Position numbers and translations under genes: made by a program
The notes under the pieces: generated by a model
Databases searched by the model: none
What the model was told of the DNA's origin: nothing
The model's input: only the letters and a program-made list of their open reading frames with translations
Assembly (NCBI RefSeq): GCF_004331035.1
Contig: NZ_SJNT01000003.1
Span: 124,001 to 188,000, forward strand
DNA: 64,000 bases
From: Acinetobacter sp. ANC 4910
GTDB taxonomy: Bacteria; Pseudomonadota; Gammaproteobacteria; Pseudomonadales; Moraxellaceae
Reading direction: 5' to 3'
Part shown: positions 16,755 to 23,946 of the stretch, piece after piece
Layout of the letters: each line of letters opens with the position of its first letter
How positions within the stretch are numbered: position 1 is the first letter of the stretch

Positions 16755-17141
16755 TCAACTATACGCCGTGATCTGCACCGTCCGAGTCGATAAATTAAAA
16801 TACTGTGCAATTTCATCTACTCTAAAGCCCTGCTCAAGCATGGATTTGATTCCTTCATTACGGCTTTTAATCAGAATGTGTTTGCATTGAGACAACACCA
16901 ACAACTCACCGCCAAAGATCAGACACAATTTCTGAGCATCTTCATACCCTAGTATGGTCACAAGGTTATGATCCATCTTTAAACGTGTGGCTTGCGGTAC
17001 ATAGAGAAAGAGCTGCCCAACACCTGTTCTTTTTTCTGTTTTATATTTCGGACATTGGCTCACCAGATATAATGCCTTTTGGCGTCCAATGACTTCGGCA
17101 ACTGATCGTAAATCCCCTTTTAAATCTAAAATATTATCCAC
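16755..17141 (-). CDS. Mor/C-like putative late transcription activator
   Basis: 128 residues with a C-terminal helix-turn-helix (about 98-125, IKSMLEQGFRVDEIAQYFNL followed by STRTVQI) and a preceding Gly-containing segment, the arrangement seen in Mor/C-type activators of Mu-like phages. It is the last gene of the early leftward operon, where lambdoid phages encode the late regulator Q. A role in switching on the late operon is inferred from fold and place. Confidence 0.6.
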   Translation of the reverse strand: MDNILDLKGDLRSVAEVIGRQKALYLVSQCPKYKTEKRTGVGQLFLYVPQATRLKMDHNLVTILGYEDAQKLCLIFGGELLVLSQCKHILIKSRNEGIKSMLEQGFRVDEIAQYFNLSTRTVQITAYS

Positions 17142-17150
17142 GCTACCTCC

Positions 17151-17585
17151 TTAAAATCTCGCAAAACGGCGGTGGACTAACATCGCTGCATCCCGCGCAT
17201 GCTCATTGGTACGACCAAGCCAACCCGTAATTCTTTTAAAGGCGTCCGCTTTATATTTGGTACTGTTGTTCTGTGGGTGAATCATCTTGTGAAGATAGCC
17301 CTGCTCTTTACACCAGTCTTCCCAAATCTGGGCATCACGTTTAACAGATCCAACGCCCTGTGCCTTTTCACGACCACCCGTAAACCATGTACGTTGCCGA
17401 GCATCTTCTATATACAAGCACACGTTTTGGATGCCCCATGTCTGAACTTGCTTTTGTACTTTCAGCATTGCCTGTGTAATGGATAAAGACTCTACCTGTT
17501 CTAGCTCACCGCCATTGCCTCGGTCTGCTGCGACGGCGAAACCTGTGTTTACGCCTGTATCAATTCCAATCATGATTCTAGTCAT
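17151..17585 (-). CDS. RuvC-like Holliday junction resolvase of phage type
   Basis: 144 residues with an RNase H-like fold pattern: IGIDTGVNTGFAV at the N-terminus (Asp9), an acidic residue in LYIEDAR (about 60) and the closing EHARDAAMLV helix with Asp. These match the acidic cluster of RuvC-type resolvases. In phages such proteins process recombination and replication branches before packaging. It overlaps the upstream small gene by 8 bp in the early operon. Confidence 0.78.
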   Translation of the reverse strand: MTRIMIGIDTGVNTGFAVAADRGNGGELEQVESLSITQAMLKVQKQVQTWGIQNVCLYIEDARQRTWFTGGREKAQGVGSVKRDAQIWEDWCKEQGYLHKMIHPQNNSTKYKADAFKRITGWLGRTNEHARDAAMLVHRRFARF

Positions 17586-17802
17586 TTAATACAAACTCCC
17601 GATCACCTTTGCAGAAACACACATAGCCAACTTGTACTGTTAAATTGCGATAGCCAATGCCTTGATCAAAATCAAATAAGCGGTCGCCGTGCATGTATTT
17701 CAAATTATTGAAAAATGGTTGAGTTATAAAAAATGCTTCAAATTTTTCTCGTATGTCCATTGGGGAAATGTCTTCCAGTGTTCCACTGAGTTGGTTTTTC
17801 AT
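17578..17802 (-). CDS. Small early phage protein
   Basis: 74 residues, rich in Phe and Asp (KFEAFFITQPFFNNLKYMHG). No known domain is seen. It is coupled by a 4-bp ATGA overlap to the upstream small gene and by 8 bp to the resolvase gene, which makes it a likely real member of the replication operon. Confidence 0.6.
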   Translation of the reverse strand: MKNQLSGTLEDISPMDIREKFEAFFITQPFFNNLKYMHGDRLFDFDQGIGYRNLTVQVGYVCFCKGDREFVLND

Positions 17803-17966
17803 GCGTACATGGTCCCCAATTCATTTTTGTTATTCAGAAACATCTGATTGACTGTCCCGATGTATCCGCACCATCCAAAGACTTCACTCCAGTAAGTCCA
17901 AACGCCGTTGGTGCAATTCCAAAAGGTTCCATCGTTTTCAATGTGTGTTGCGCCGTGTGGAATCAT
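17799..17966 (-). CDS. Small Trp-rich early phage protein
   Basis: 55 residues from the chosen ATG at 17966, which overlaps the stop of the replication gene as ATGA and follows a G-rich ribosome site; a longer version from 18020 would overlap the initiator by 58 bp. It is rich in Trp, Gly and Asn (GTFWNCTNGVWTYWSEVFGW). The function is unknown. Confidence 0.6.
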   Translation of the reverse strand: MIPHGATHIENDGTFWNCTNGVWTYWSEVFGWCGYIGTVNQMFLNNKNELGTMYA

Positions 17967-19018
17967 GCTGCCCCCTGCAAACTGCCAGTGAAGCCAACCT
18001 GTTTCAGGTACTGTTCCCATTTCTTCGCCTGTGCTGGGTTCATGAGTTTGATAGCAATTCGTGATGCCAGTTGTTCGTATGAGTCACCCGGTGCGCTGTG
18101 CTTGCTGGCGAACTCAGGATGATGGGCAAGTTTCTGTGCAAACGCTGAGATTTGTTTATCAGTGAGTTGCTTCGGTTCTGCCGATGGTTTTGCTGAACCA
18201 GTAGATTGGGATCTATCCACTGAAGTTTTGGCATGAACCTGTTTTTCATATTTGAAATATGCTCGTATCAACCAATCTGCAAACAGGTAGGTTAAAAACT
18301 CGTGATTGTGTTTTTTGCCAGCATTAAAATTTTCAAATGCTGCAAGCTCTCGACTGAACCAAGTCGCTTCTGTGATTTTCTCCACTGGTATCGAATCATT
18401 TGCCAGAACAATTTCGTCTTTCAAATTTTTCAAAACCAACCAGCTCTTTTTTTTATTTTGATAGTGTTTTTTGATAGTTGTTTTATGTGTGTTAAAAATT
18501 TTTACTAGTTGCGGTAAAGAATTTTTACTAGTCTGGTTAAAACTTTTAACTAGTAAAGAATCTTTACTAGGGAAATTTAGGCGGATCTCAGTGACTGTTT
18601 GAACAGGTTTTACGCCTGTTTTATACCCAAATGCTAGGTAGTTAAAATTTTTAACTAGGTCAATTTCAAATGGTGTGAAGGACTTTACTAGTAAAAATTT
18701 TTTACTAGGGAATTTATATAATTCACCGATGTTGTAGTTGTCGATCAATGAGTAAATATTGCCAAATTTTGATTGGTTATGTTTTTGCACCAGACCAACT
18801 TTTACTAATTCATTGAGGCATTTCACAACTGTTGGACGGCTTTTACGGGACAACTCCTCCAATTGTGTCAATGATAGTGAATCGCTCTCTTTCCCCCAGC
18901 CGCGGGTCTTACGTACGATCAGTAAGTAAATCTTGACTGAAGCATCACTAAGCTTATTCATCGCGTCATCGACAAAAGCATTTGTGATTTGAAATGAGTT
19001 TGGAACAAACCTGCTCAT
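17963..19018 (-). CDS. Phage replication initiator, lambda O-type N-terminal domain
   Basis: 351 residues. The N-terminal winged-helix domain (about 1-100; QITNAFVDDAMNKLSDASVK, then TRGWGKESDSLSLTQLEELS) is the phage replication protein O family, which binds origin iterons. A repetitive middle (about 105-180, with recurring SK-x-LLVKSF) is the protein reading of DNA iterons. The C-terminal 60 residues are a helical domain likely to contact the helicase loader or helicase. No P-like gene is seen downstream, so loading of host DnaB by this protein or a host loader is open. Confidence 0.85.
   Translation of the reverse strand: MSRFVPNSFQITNAFVDDAMNKLSDASVKIYLLIVRKTRGWGKESDSLSLTQLEELSRKSRPTVVKCLNELVKVGLVQKHNQSKFGNIYSLIDNYNIGELYKFPSKKFLLVKSFTPFEIDLVKNFNYLAFGYKTGVKPVQTVTEIRLNFPSKDSLLVKSFNQTSKNSLPQLVKIFNTHKTTIKKHYQNKKKSWLVLKNLKDEIVLANDSIPVEKITEATWFSRELAAFENFNAGKKHNHEFLTYLFADWLIRAYFKYEKQVHAKTSVDRSQSTGSAKPSAEPKQLTDKQISAFAQKLAHHPEFASKHSAPGDSYEQLASRIAIKLMNPAQAKKWEQYLKQVGFTGSLQGAA
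18490..18708. other. Predicted phage replication origin: six 19-bp iterons inside the initiator gene
   Basis: Near-identical, partly palindromic 19-mers lie at 18490-18508, 18513-18531, 18535-18553, 18552-18570, 18640-18658 and 18690-18708, with a half copy at 18681-18691. The consensus is (A/G)GTTAAAAATTTTTAACTAG. The arrangement of four clustered and two spaced copies within an O-type gene copies the logic of lambda ori in gene O. Confidence 0.8.
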
Positions 19019-19028
19019 GGGGTTACCT

Positions 19029-19478
19029 CTATTTGTCGTCTACGCACTGGTGTATTTGTGCGTCCAGTTCGGCAAGTATTTCGTGTAGTCGGTGAATGAC
19101 CTTAGACATGTCTATGGCTTCCCCGCGTGTGATGCGTCCGTCTGCCATCATTTCTTTAAATAGCGTGTAGACGTTTCCGCCTTTCATCCCAAAGCTCAGC
19201 ACTAAGTCTGTGAGTGCTGTATCTCTGCATTCGGGTATGTCAGGCAGATTGATTGCGACTTTGCCGTGTTGGGCATTGAGGCTTTGCAGTATTCGGTAGT
19301 CGTTGGTCAGCGCCATCAGCTTGGATGCTTCTACTAGCGTCAAGTGATGGGTGTCTGTATTTGGATTGACTTTGCTATTGAGCACGGCGGGACTTTTGAT
19401 GCCCATACGTGGTGCGAGTGCGTTTGCTCCACCTTTGTAGTCGTGCACGGTGTGATAAGCAGCATCTAATATGTTCAT
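19029..19478 (-). CDS. Phage regulatory protein, CII (CP76) family
   Basis: 149 residues. The N-terminus (DAAYHTVHDYKGGANALAPR, then SPAVLNSKVNPNTDTHHLTL) is a clear match to the CP76-type CII family found in P2-like and other prophages. The second half is helical. It lies between cro and the O gene, as cII does in lambdoid phages, so it should take part in the lysis-lysogeny choice. Confidence 0.85.
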   Translation of the reverse strand: MNILDAAYHTVHDYKGGANALAPRMGIKSPAVLNSKVNPNTDTHHLTLVEASKLMALTNDYRILQSLNAQHGKVAINLPDIPECRDTALTDLVLSFGMKGGNVYTLFKEMMADGRITRGEAIDMSKVIHRLHEILAELDAQIHQCVDDK

Positions 19479-19502
19479 AACGGGTTCCTTTGAACGTGTT
19501 TA

Positions 19503-19754
19503 TTAGATGACCGATTCATTACCATTTTGGTTGTTGTCAACTAATGCAGGATATAAACCAAAATGTTGATGTATTTCAGCTTCAGAAACTTTTCCTTTAC
19601 TCGCTGTAGACAAGGCTTTGCGGAGATTTTTACGAGGCTCTTTATACCCATAAAATAAATGAGTTTTTATATAACCAACTGTTGTTCCTGCATCTTTTGC
19701 ATATTGTTCTAATTCATTTGGGCTTTGCTGAAGTATGAAATCTCGGAAATTCAT
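19503..19754 (-). CDS. Cro-like repressor
   Basis: 83 residues from MNFRDFIL, chosen because an AGAGGA site lies 10 bases before it; an upstream Met at 19775 would overlap the promoter leader. The helix-turn-helix (ELEQYAKDAGTTVGYIKTHL) is of the Cro/DicB type. It is transcribed away from cI, with shared operators between the two genes, and starts the early lytic operon. Confidence 0.82.
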   Translation of the reverse strand: MNFRDFILQQSPNELEQYAKDAGTTVGYIKTHLFYGYKEPRKNLRKALSTASKGKVSEAEIHQHFGLYPALVDNNQNGNESVI

Positions 19755-19780
19755 TGATTGATCCTCTCGTATCAATCGAA

Positions 19781-19849
19781 ATATTACCTTTTAGGTAATG
19801 TAAATACAATCTTTTTTCTTGTTTACCTTTTTGGTGATGAAACTACAAT
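19781..19849. promoter_or_regulatory. cI/cro switch: divergent promoters and two operators
   Basis: The leftward promoter has TTGTAT at 19809-19804, a 17-bp spacer and TAATAT at 19786-19781. Operator 1, ATTACCTTTTAGGTAAT (19783-19799), is a 17-bp palindrome covering its -10 and spacer. Operator 2, a variant TTTACC-N5-GGTGAT (19822-19838), overlaps a rightward promoter (TTTACC, 16-bp spacer, TACAAT at 19844-19849) for cI. Binding of CI at operator 1 would shut cro. Boundaries are inferred from consensus. Confidence 0.75.
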
Positions 19850-19888
19850 TATCAAATGTGACTTGTCACAGAAAATTAAAGGAAATTT

Positions 19889-20551
19889 ATGGACAGCAAA
19901 TCAATCAGATACAGAAACACTCGCTTACTTGTTGATCAAGTTGGTGGCGTGTCTAGTTTTGCTGACAAAATTGGGAAAGGACAATCTCAAACTAGCCAAT
20001 TTGCAGGTACAAATCCTATCAAGGGAATTGGCAATAAAGTTGCCCGCGAAATTGAATTAGCGTTCGATAAGCCACATGGTTGGTTAGACCTACCACATGA
20101 TGATCAAAATAAAACTGATGGAAATGTCTCTGAAGCAATTCCAATGAAAGGTGAATTTGTTCCTGTCATTTCTTGGGTTCAAGCTGGTGCTTGGACTACT
20201 GTTGAAGCTGTGCCTGCAGGTACACAGTTTGAAGAATGGTTACCGCCAAACCCTAAATGTGGCAAACATGGTTATGGCTTAGTGGTTTCTGGTGAGTCCA
20301 TGCTTCCAGACTTCCGCCCTGGCGATAAAATTTATGTGAATCCTGACTTTCAAGTAACCGACTTAAAAACTGGGGATTTAGTAATTGTTTCAAGTGAGTG
20401 TGGCAAAGCTGCCACTTTCAAAAAACTGATTGTTGAAACAGATAACATGTATTTGCAACCACTGAATCCTGAATGGTCTGAAAAAGCTATTGCTTTAGAA
20501 GATGGATGTAAATTGGTTGGCAAAGTGGTTGGGTTGTATAGGGACGTTTAA
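19889..20551 (+). CDS. CI-type prophage repressor with LexA-like (S24) peptidase domain
   Basis: 220 residues. The N-terminal HTH (about 10-55; LLVDQVGGVSSFADKIGKGQ) binds the operators. The C-terminal S24 domain carries Ser137 in SGESM and Lys178/179 in TFKK; the cleavage site is Ala99-Gly100 in WVQAGAW. This predicts RecA-stimulated self-cleavage, so DNA damage should induce the prophage. Start ATG follows AAAGGA. It is likely also the target of the antirepressor at 8693. Confidence 0.92.
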   Translation: MDSKSIRYRNTRLLVDQVGGVSSFADKIGKGQSQTSQFAGTNPIKGIGNKVAREIELAFDKPHGWLDLPHDDQNKTDGNVSEAIPMKGEFVPVISWVQAGAWTTVEAVPAGTQFEEWLPPNPKCGKHGYGLVVSGESMLPDFRPGDKIYVNPDFQVTDLKTGDLVIVSSECGKAATFKKLIVETDNMYLQPLNPEWSEKAIALEDGCKLVGKVVGLYRDV

Positions 20552-20631
20552 TAAATAAGTCCTAATAAATTTATGATGATAAAACTGCGAATCCGACGCA
20601 ATCCTTTAGAACAGATCGGGGGGAGAAAAAA

Positions 20632-21024
20632 ATGAGTATTTACATGCCACAATCAAATGAAACTGAATTTTTTAATAATGGTAATACCGTTGTTACAAAT
20701 GCCAGATTTATAGTAGATGGTCAAACTTATGCAATGAATGGGGTTACATCTGTAAAACAAGGGATCAAACCTGCGGATAAGAAAGCAGGTATTTGGTTAG
20801 TTATCATTGGTATTATTTTATTTTTAGCTACAAGTGGTAGTGCTAAATTTATTGGTTTAATAATGATTGGGGTTGGTGCTTGGCTAATTTATCAAGCAAA
20901 ACCTATTGCATCTGTAATACTTCAATCGTCTTCAGGGGAAGTTCAAGCACTTTCTAGTGAGAATATTAGTTTTATTTCTAATGTTGTATCTGCTCTTAAT
21001 CAAGCGATCATTCATCGTGGATAA
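20632..21024 (+). CDS. Two-TM protein, DUF6232-like, in the lysogeny operon
   Basis: 130 residues. The N-terminal part is a small beta domain (TVVTNARFIVDGQTYAMNGV), followed by two transmembrane helices (about 58-74 and 77-92, GIWLVIIGIILFLATSG and FIGLIMIGVGAWLIYQA) and a C-terminal beta-strand/helix part. It resembles the DUF6232 family, membrane proteins without a known activity. A strong ribosome site (GGGGGGAG) precedes it, 80 bp after cI in the same direction. Expression from the prophage state is inferred. Confidence 0.7.
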   Translation: MSIYMPQSNETEFFNNGNTVVTNARFIVDGQTYAMNGVTSVKQGIKPADKKAGIWLVIIGIILFLATSGSAKFIGLIMIGVGAWLIYQAKPIASVILQSSSGEVQALSSENISFISNVVSALNQAIIHRG

Positions 21025-21124
21025 AGTATTATCCAATTATTTTTTCATCATAAGATTTTTTGATCTTTAACTGCGCGCAGGATGCAGGACTTTAAAATAG
21101 AGCGGAATTTAAACTGAGGACATA

Positions 21125-22150
21125 ATGAGCAATCAGATTACTCTCACGAATGAAGAAGAAGCCTTCGGTTTATTGGAGCAAATTGCTAACGGTAGTTTTA
21201 ACGGTAACTTATCTGAAATTGATTTTGGAAATTGGTCAAAACTTACAATTCGCTTAACAGGTGAAAAATTCAATTCATCCATTACACCAACAGTAATGAA
21301 AGGCTTAATAGATGTTCAGAATGGCATTTATAAAAGCTATTGCATCATGCGCTACGGCACTGAAAGTACTCGCCAACTTACAGACGAAGAGAGGAAGAAA
21401 TTAGAAATCTTGGTGATTGTTACCAAAGGAAGTGCTTTAATAGAAGCATTCTTAGGTCCTGTCGCTGAGGAGTTAGCTAAGGGAGTATTTGATAACATGC
21501 CTGTAGAAGCAAAAATCGCACTCATCTTACTGGTGTTATTTGGTTTTGGTACTTACAAAGCTATTTCCACCTATATGGCTAATAAAAAAGAAATTCGCTT
21601 AAAAGAAATTGAGGAATCTAACAAAACCGAAGTTGAGAAAGAACAACTTAAGGCTGAACTTGAAAGGCTTAAACTGGTCACTGACTCCCATGATAAAAAT
21701 CTTGAGACATTAGCAAAACTTGCTCAAAAATATCCAGATGCTCATAAAGTTACGCAAACAATTCAAGACTCTCAAGAGTCTTTGATTCGTGCTGTAGTTG
21801 CTGCTGAGCCTGAGTCTATTGAGATTCAAGGTGTTGATATACCAGTTCAAGCAGCGGAAGTACTTGTTGCTACAACTCGTCACCAATGGTTAGAAACTCG
21901 TCTTGATGGGGATTTTAGAATCTTACAAATTGATTCTTCGAATGCTGCGAATTTAAAAATCAAAATTCTTGGTGTTAATGGTACTGAGCATACAGCTACC
22001 CTGCAGGATGAAACCATGGAAAGACGACATGTTGATTTAATTAGCAAAGCATTACTGGATCGAGCGAAGCTATTTTTATCAATTAATGCTAAAAAACTCG
22101 GTGAAAATATAAAAGATATTACGATTATTTCAGCTAAAACAATTGAATAA
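21125..22150 (+). CDS. Membrane protein with coiled coil, unknown family, lysogeny operon
   Basis: 341 residues. Residues about 1-115 are a soluble N-terminal domain (FGNWSKLTIRLTGEKFNSSI, QLTDEERKKLEILVIVTKGS). A hydrophobic helix (about 133-148, IALILLVLFGFGTYKAI) is followed by a charged coiled coil (about 155-205) and a C-terminal beta-rich domain (about 240-341). I have the impression of a family found in other prophages but cannot name it. GAGG before ATG and a terminator at 22166 make it a well-formed gene. A sensor-type membrane protein that excludes other phages is one possibility. Confidence 0.7.
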   Translation: MSNQITLTNEEEAFGLLEQIANGSFNGNLSEIDFGNWSKLTIRLTGEKFNSSITPTVMKGLIDVQNGIYKSYCIMRYGTESTRQLTDEERKKLEILVIVTKGSALIEAFLGPVAEELAKGVFDNMPVEAKIALILLVLFGFGTYKAISTYMANKKEIRLKEIEESNKTEVEKEQLKAELERLKLVTDSHDKNLETLAKLAQKYPDAHKVTQTIQDSQESLIRAVVAAEPESIEIQGVDIPVQAAEVLVATTRHQWLETRLDGDFRILQIDSSNAANLKIKILGVNGTEHTATLQDETMERRHVDLISKALLDRAKLFLSINAKKLGENIKDITIISAKTIE

Positions 22151-22165
22151 GAATAACTATCTTTA

Positions 22166-22194
22166 TTGAAAACCCGCCAACTGGTGGGTTTTCA
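22166..22194 (+). terminator. Terminator after the 341-residue membrane protein gene
   Basis: Hairpin TTGAAAACCCGCC-AACT-GGTGGGTTTTCAA. The stem is long and symmetric and works on both strands. It may partly separate the following gene from the cI operon. Confidence 0.7.
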
Positions 22195-22258
22195 ATAATT
22201 ATTACTTTGTAAATCATTAAAACCTAATCCCCCCAATAATAATCAAGTGGAGAAAAAT

Positions 22259-22777
22259 ATGAGTTTTAGCTTCTTAGATTTGAACCAAACTACCAGAGAT
22301 GAAATGATAGTAGAGATAACTAATGATATTACAAACAATCAATTATATTTATCAAAGCGGTTAAGTTCTAATGGTGTAGCTGGTTATCCAGAATTATTAA
22401 AAATGGCAGTGCAGCAGCATGATGAAGTTTGGTTAGCTGAACAGCTAATGCAGCAAAATAGGCTGAACCAAATAGAACAAACTTCAAGAGGTCAAAGAAA
22501 GGTTCCAATTAATGCAGCAATTACGCTTGCTGAAGGTGAGTTTAATCGATATTACATGCGGGCTTTATGTCGTATTGCTATTATCGATGGTCTTAAATTA
22601 GAAGTGTATAGAGCTAAAGCTGTTGATATTAATCGTACAGAATCTCAAAATAAAATTGGTCAAATTATAGACCCTAAAACACTACTCGATGATTTAAGAG
22701 ATAGCATCGGTGTAGACAGTGCTTTGGGATTACCTGCAGGACCAAACTCTGGATTGAGTATTAAATTAGTGAATTAA
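22259..22777 (+). CDS. Conserved-looking hypothetical protein with GPNSGL motif
   Basis: 172 residues from MSFSF, chosen because GGAG lies 7 bases before this ATG; a GTG at 22247 is in frame. Visible pattern: N-terminal LDLNQTTRDEMIVEI, a Glu-Phe-Asn-Arg-Tyr-Tyr-Met-Arg-Ala-Leu-Cys stretch (about 98-108), a VYRAKAV segment and a C-terminal GLPAGPNSGLSIKLV. Such spaced, invariant-looking blocks suggest a widespread soluble family, but I cannot name it or give a function. It lies in the rightward lysogeny group. Confidence 0.65.
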   Translation: MSFSFLDLNQTTRDEMIVEITNDITNNQLYLSKRLSSNGVAGYPELLKMAVQQHDEVWLAEQLMQQNRLNQIEQTSRGQRKVPINAAITLAEGEFNRYYMRALCRIAIIDGLKLEVYRAKAVDINRTESQNKIGQIIDPKTLLDDLRDSIGVDSALGLPAGPNSGLSIKLVN

Positions 22778-22983
22778 CACTGTACAAAGACAATCTCACC
22801 ACTTTCAGTATCTAACTGGTAACCAGAGTAACGAGTTTTTTCTTCAATATGAATCAAATATGGGGAGTCCTTAGTCAATCCATTTTCATCTAGTAGTGTT
22901 GATATATAAATACCATACTTAAATGTTAAATTATTCAATTCTAAAAGAAATTTACTCATTTGATCTTTGTCAGCAATAGTCAC
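22774..22983 (-). CDS. Small convergent ORF of unknown function
   Basis: 69 residues from GTG at 22983, chosen because GGGAGG (22994-22989) lies five bases before it; the longer reading from 23049 has no ribosome site and would read through a terminator hairpin. It contains IHIEEKTRYSGYQLDTESGE and overlaps the stop of the GPNSGL gene by 4 bp. It may be real or the antisense of a 3' untranslated region. Confidence 0.4.
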   Translation of the reverse strand: MTIADKDQMSKFLLELNNLTFKYGIYISTLLDENGLTKDSPYLIHIEEKTRYSGYQLDTESGEIVFVQC

Positions 22984-22999
22984 AACTACCTCCCAATCA

Positions 23000-23025
23000 C
23001 CCACTCCCGTAGTGGGTTTTCTTTT
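23000..23025 (+). terminator. Terminator at the end of the rightward lysogeny operon
   Basis: CCCACT-CCCGT-AGTGGG followed by TTTTCTTTT, oriented for rightward transcription, 220 bp after the last rightward gene of the group. Confidence 0.7.
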
Positions 23026-23085
23026 ATCTATTAAAACACAATAAAACATTAAAGATAAATAAAAGGTAATTTTAACTTGAAATAA

Positions 23086-23102
23086 ATTACCTTTTAGGTA
23101 AT
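23086..23102. promoter_or_regulatory. Distant copy of the CI operator
   Basis: ATTACCTTTTAGGTAAT, all 17 bases identical to operator 1 at 19783-19799, 3.3 kb away. A GGTAAT half site lies at 23065-23070. It is upstream of the rightward Xis/Int group, which suggests repression of that group by CI or Cro, like lambda oL. Confidence 0.75.
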
Positions 23103-23122
23103 ATTCATCTCATAAACAACAA

Positions 23123-23156
23123 AAAGCCCCGAAACTTTGGACGGCGACGGGGCTTT
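23123..23156 (+). terminator. Hairpin in the leader of the Xis/Int group
   Basis: AAAGCCCCG (23123-23131) pairs with CGGGGCTTT (23148-23156) around 16 bases. Only three T follow, so it is either a weak terminator or an attenuator in the 5' leader of the integration genes. Confidence 0.5.
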
Positions 23157-23175
23157 GCACTTAAGCGAGATAAGT

Positions 23176-23361
23176 ATGAAACATAAGCCTATATCTAGTC
23201 AAACAACGCCTATCCTTTTCCAACATCCTACTACCGCCGATCTGCGTCCGTCACGTTGGCAAATCATTTACACCAACGCCAAAGAATTTAGCCTGTTTGC
23301 CCTACTTGCATTCGTTCTGTGGGTAGTCGTCCAATTCTTCTATGTTGTAATTGGAGGCTAA
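23176..23361 (+). CDS. Small single-TM early phage protein
   Basis: 61 residues starting at ATG 23176 after AGCGAGATAAG. A soluble N-terminal part (PTTADLRPSRWQIIYTNAKE) leads to one transmembrane helix (about 40-58, FALLAFVLWVVVQFFYVVI). First of four tightly packed rightward genes ending with the integrase. The function is unknown. Confidence 0.6.
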   Translation: MKHKPISSQTTPILFQHPTTADLRPSRWQIIYTNAKEFSLFALLAFVLWVVVQFFYVVIGG

Positions 23362-23365
23362 GGTT

Positions 23366-23689
23366 ATGGAAGTTAAAGAAGTTCGCATTCATCATGTCCC
23401 TGCACAAGATAGAGTTGATCCTATTGATATTTTCATAGTCTGGTATGGTGAACATAAATCTCAAGTTACTATCCGCTGTTGGGACCATGCTTGGACTGCT
23501 TATTGGGGTGGTCATTGGGAAGAACGTGCTGAAAGATTTCTTTCAAAGCATGCCACCATTGATTATCTAGTTAATAGCTTCTCAAGAACTCAAAGCCCAC
23601 GTGAAAAAAAGTGGTTAAGACATATTCTAGAATCTATTCGTAAATATCTTATTAATGTAGAAACGGAGGAAACTCCAAATGACATCTAA
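23366..23689 (+). CDS. Small phage protein upstream of excisionase
   Basis: 107 residues from ATG 23366, with GGAGG eight bases before it; this site lies inside the end of the previous gene. Trp-rich middle (IRCWDHAWTAYWGGHWEERA) and a helical C-terminus. Its last codons overlap the excisionase start. The family is not recognised; genes of similar look are common near phage integrases. Confidence 0.6.
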   Translation: MEVKEVRIHHVPAQDRVDPIDIFIVWYGEHKSQVTIRCWDHAWTAYWGGHWEERAERFLSKHATIDYLVNSFSRTQSPREKKWLRHILESIRKYLINVETEETPNDI

Positions 23690-23945
23690 TATCCTACGCC
23701 TCAAGCTCAGTGTATTTGCTGAACGCTATTGGCAAGACGAAGAATCCCGCCCAAAACGCGACACACTGGTCAGCCATATCAAACGTGGTTGGCTCAGTGG
23801 TAAAAAAATTGGTAAACAATGGTATGTCGAATGTACCAGTTGGGGTGCGCCTTTGTACTATTCAGATGATGTGCCTAAGGTGGAACTAGAGTCTCCACCT
23901 AAAACGGGTAACTCCATTGCAGACCGAATATTAGCGGAGATTTAA
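23679..23945 (+). CDS. Excisionase-like protein (Xis)
   Basis: 88 residues with a winged-helix pattern (LRLKLSVFAERYWQDEESRP, then TLVSHIKRGWLSGKKIGKQW), typical of recombination directionality factors. It lies one base before the integrase gene and overlaps the preceding gene by 11 bp. It would steer the integrase toward excision. Confidence 0.78.
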   Translation: MTSNILRLKLSVFAERYWQDEESRPKRDTLVSHIKRGWLSGKKIGKQWYVECTSWGAPLYYSDDVPKVELESPPKTGNSIADRILAEI

Positions 23946-23946
23946 T

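Noticed and set aside
18490..18708. The A/T-rich repeats as a CRISPR array
   Set aside because: Repeat units are 19 bp, palindromic, and unevenly spaced or overlapping; they are coding and fit origin iterons.
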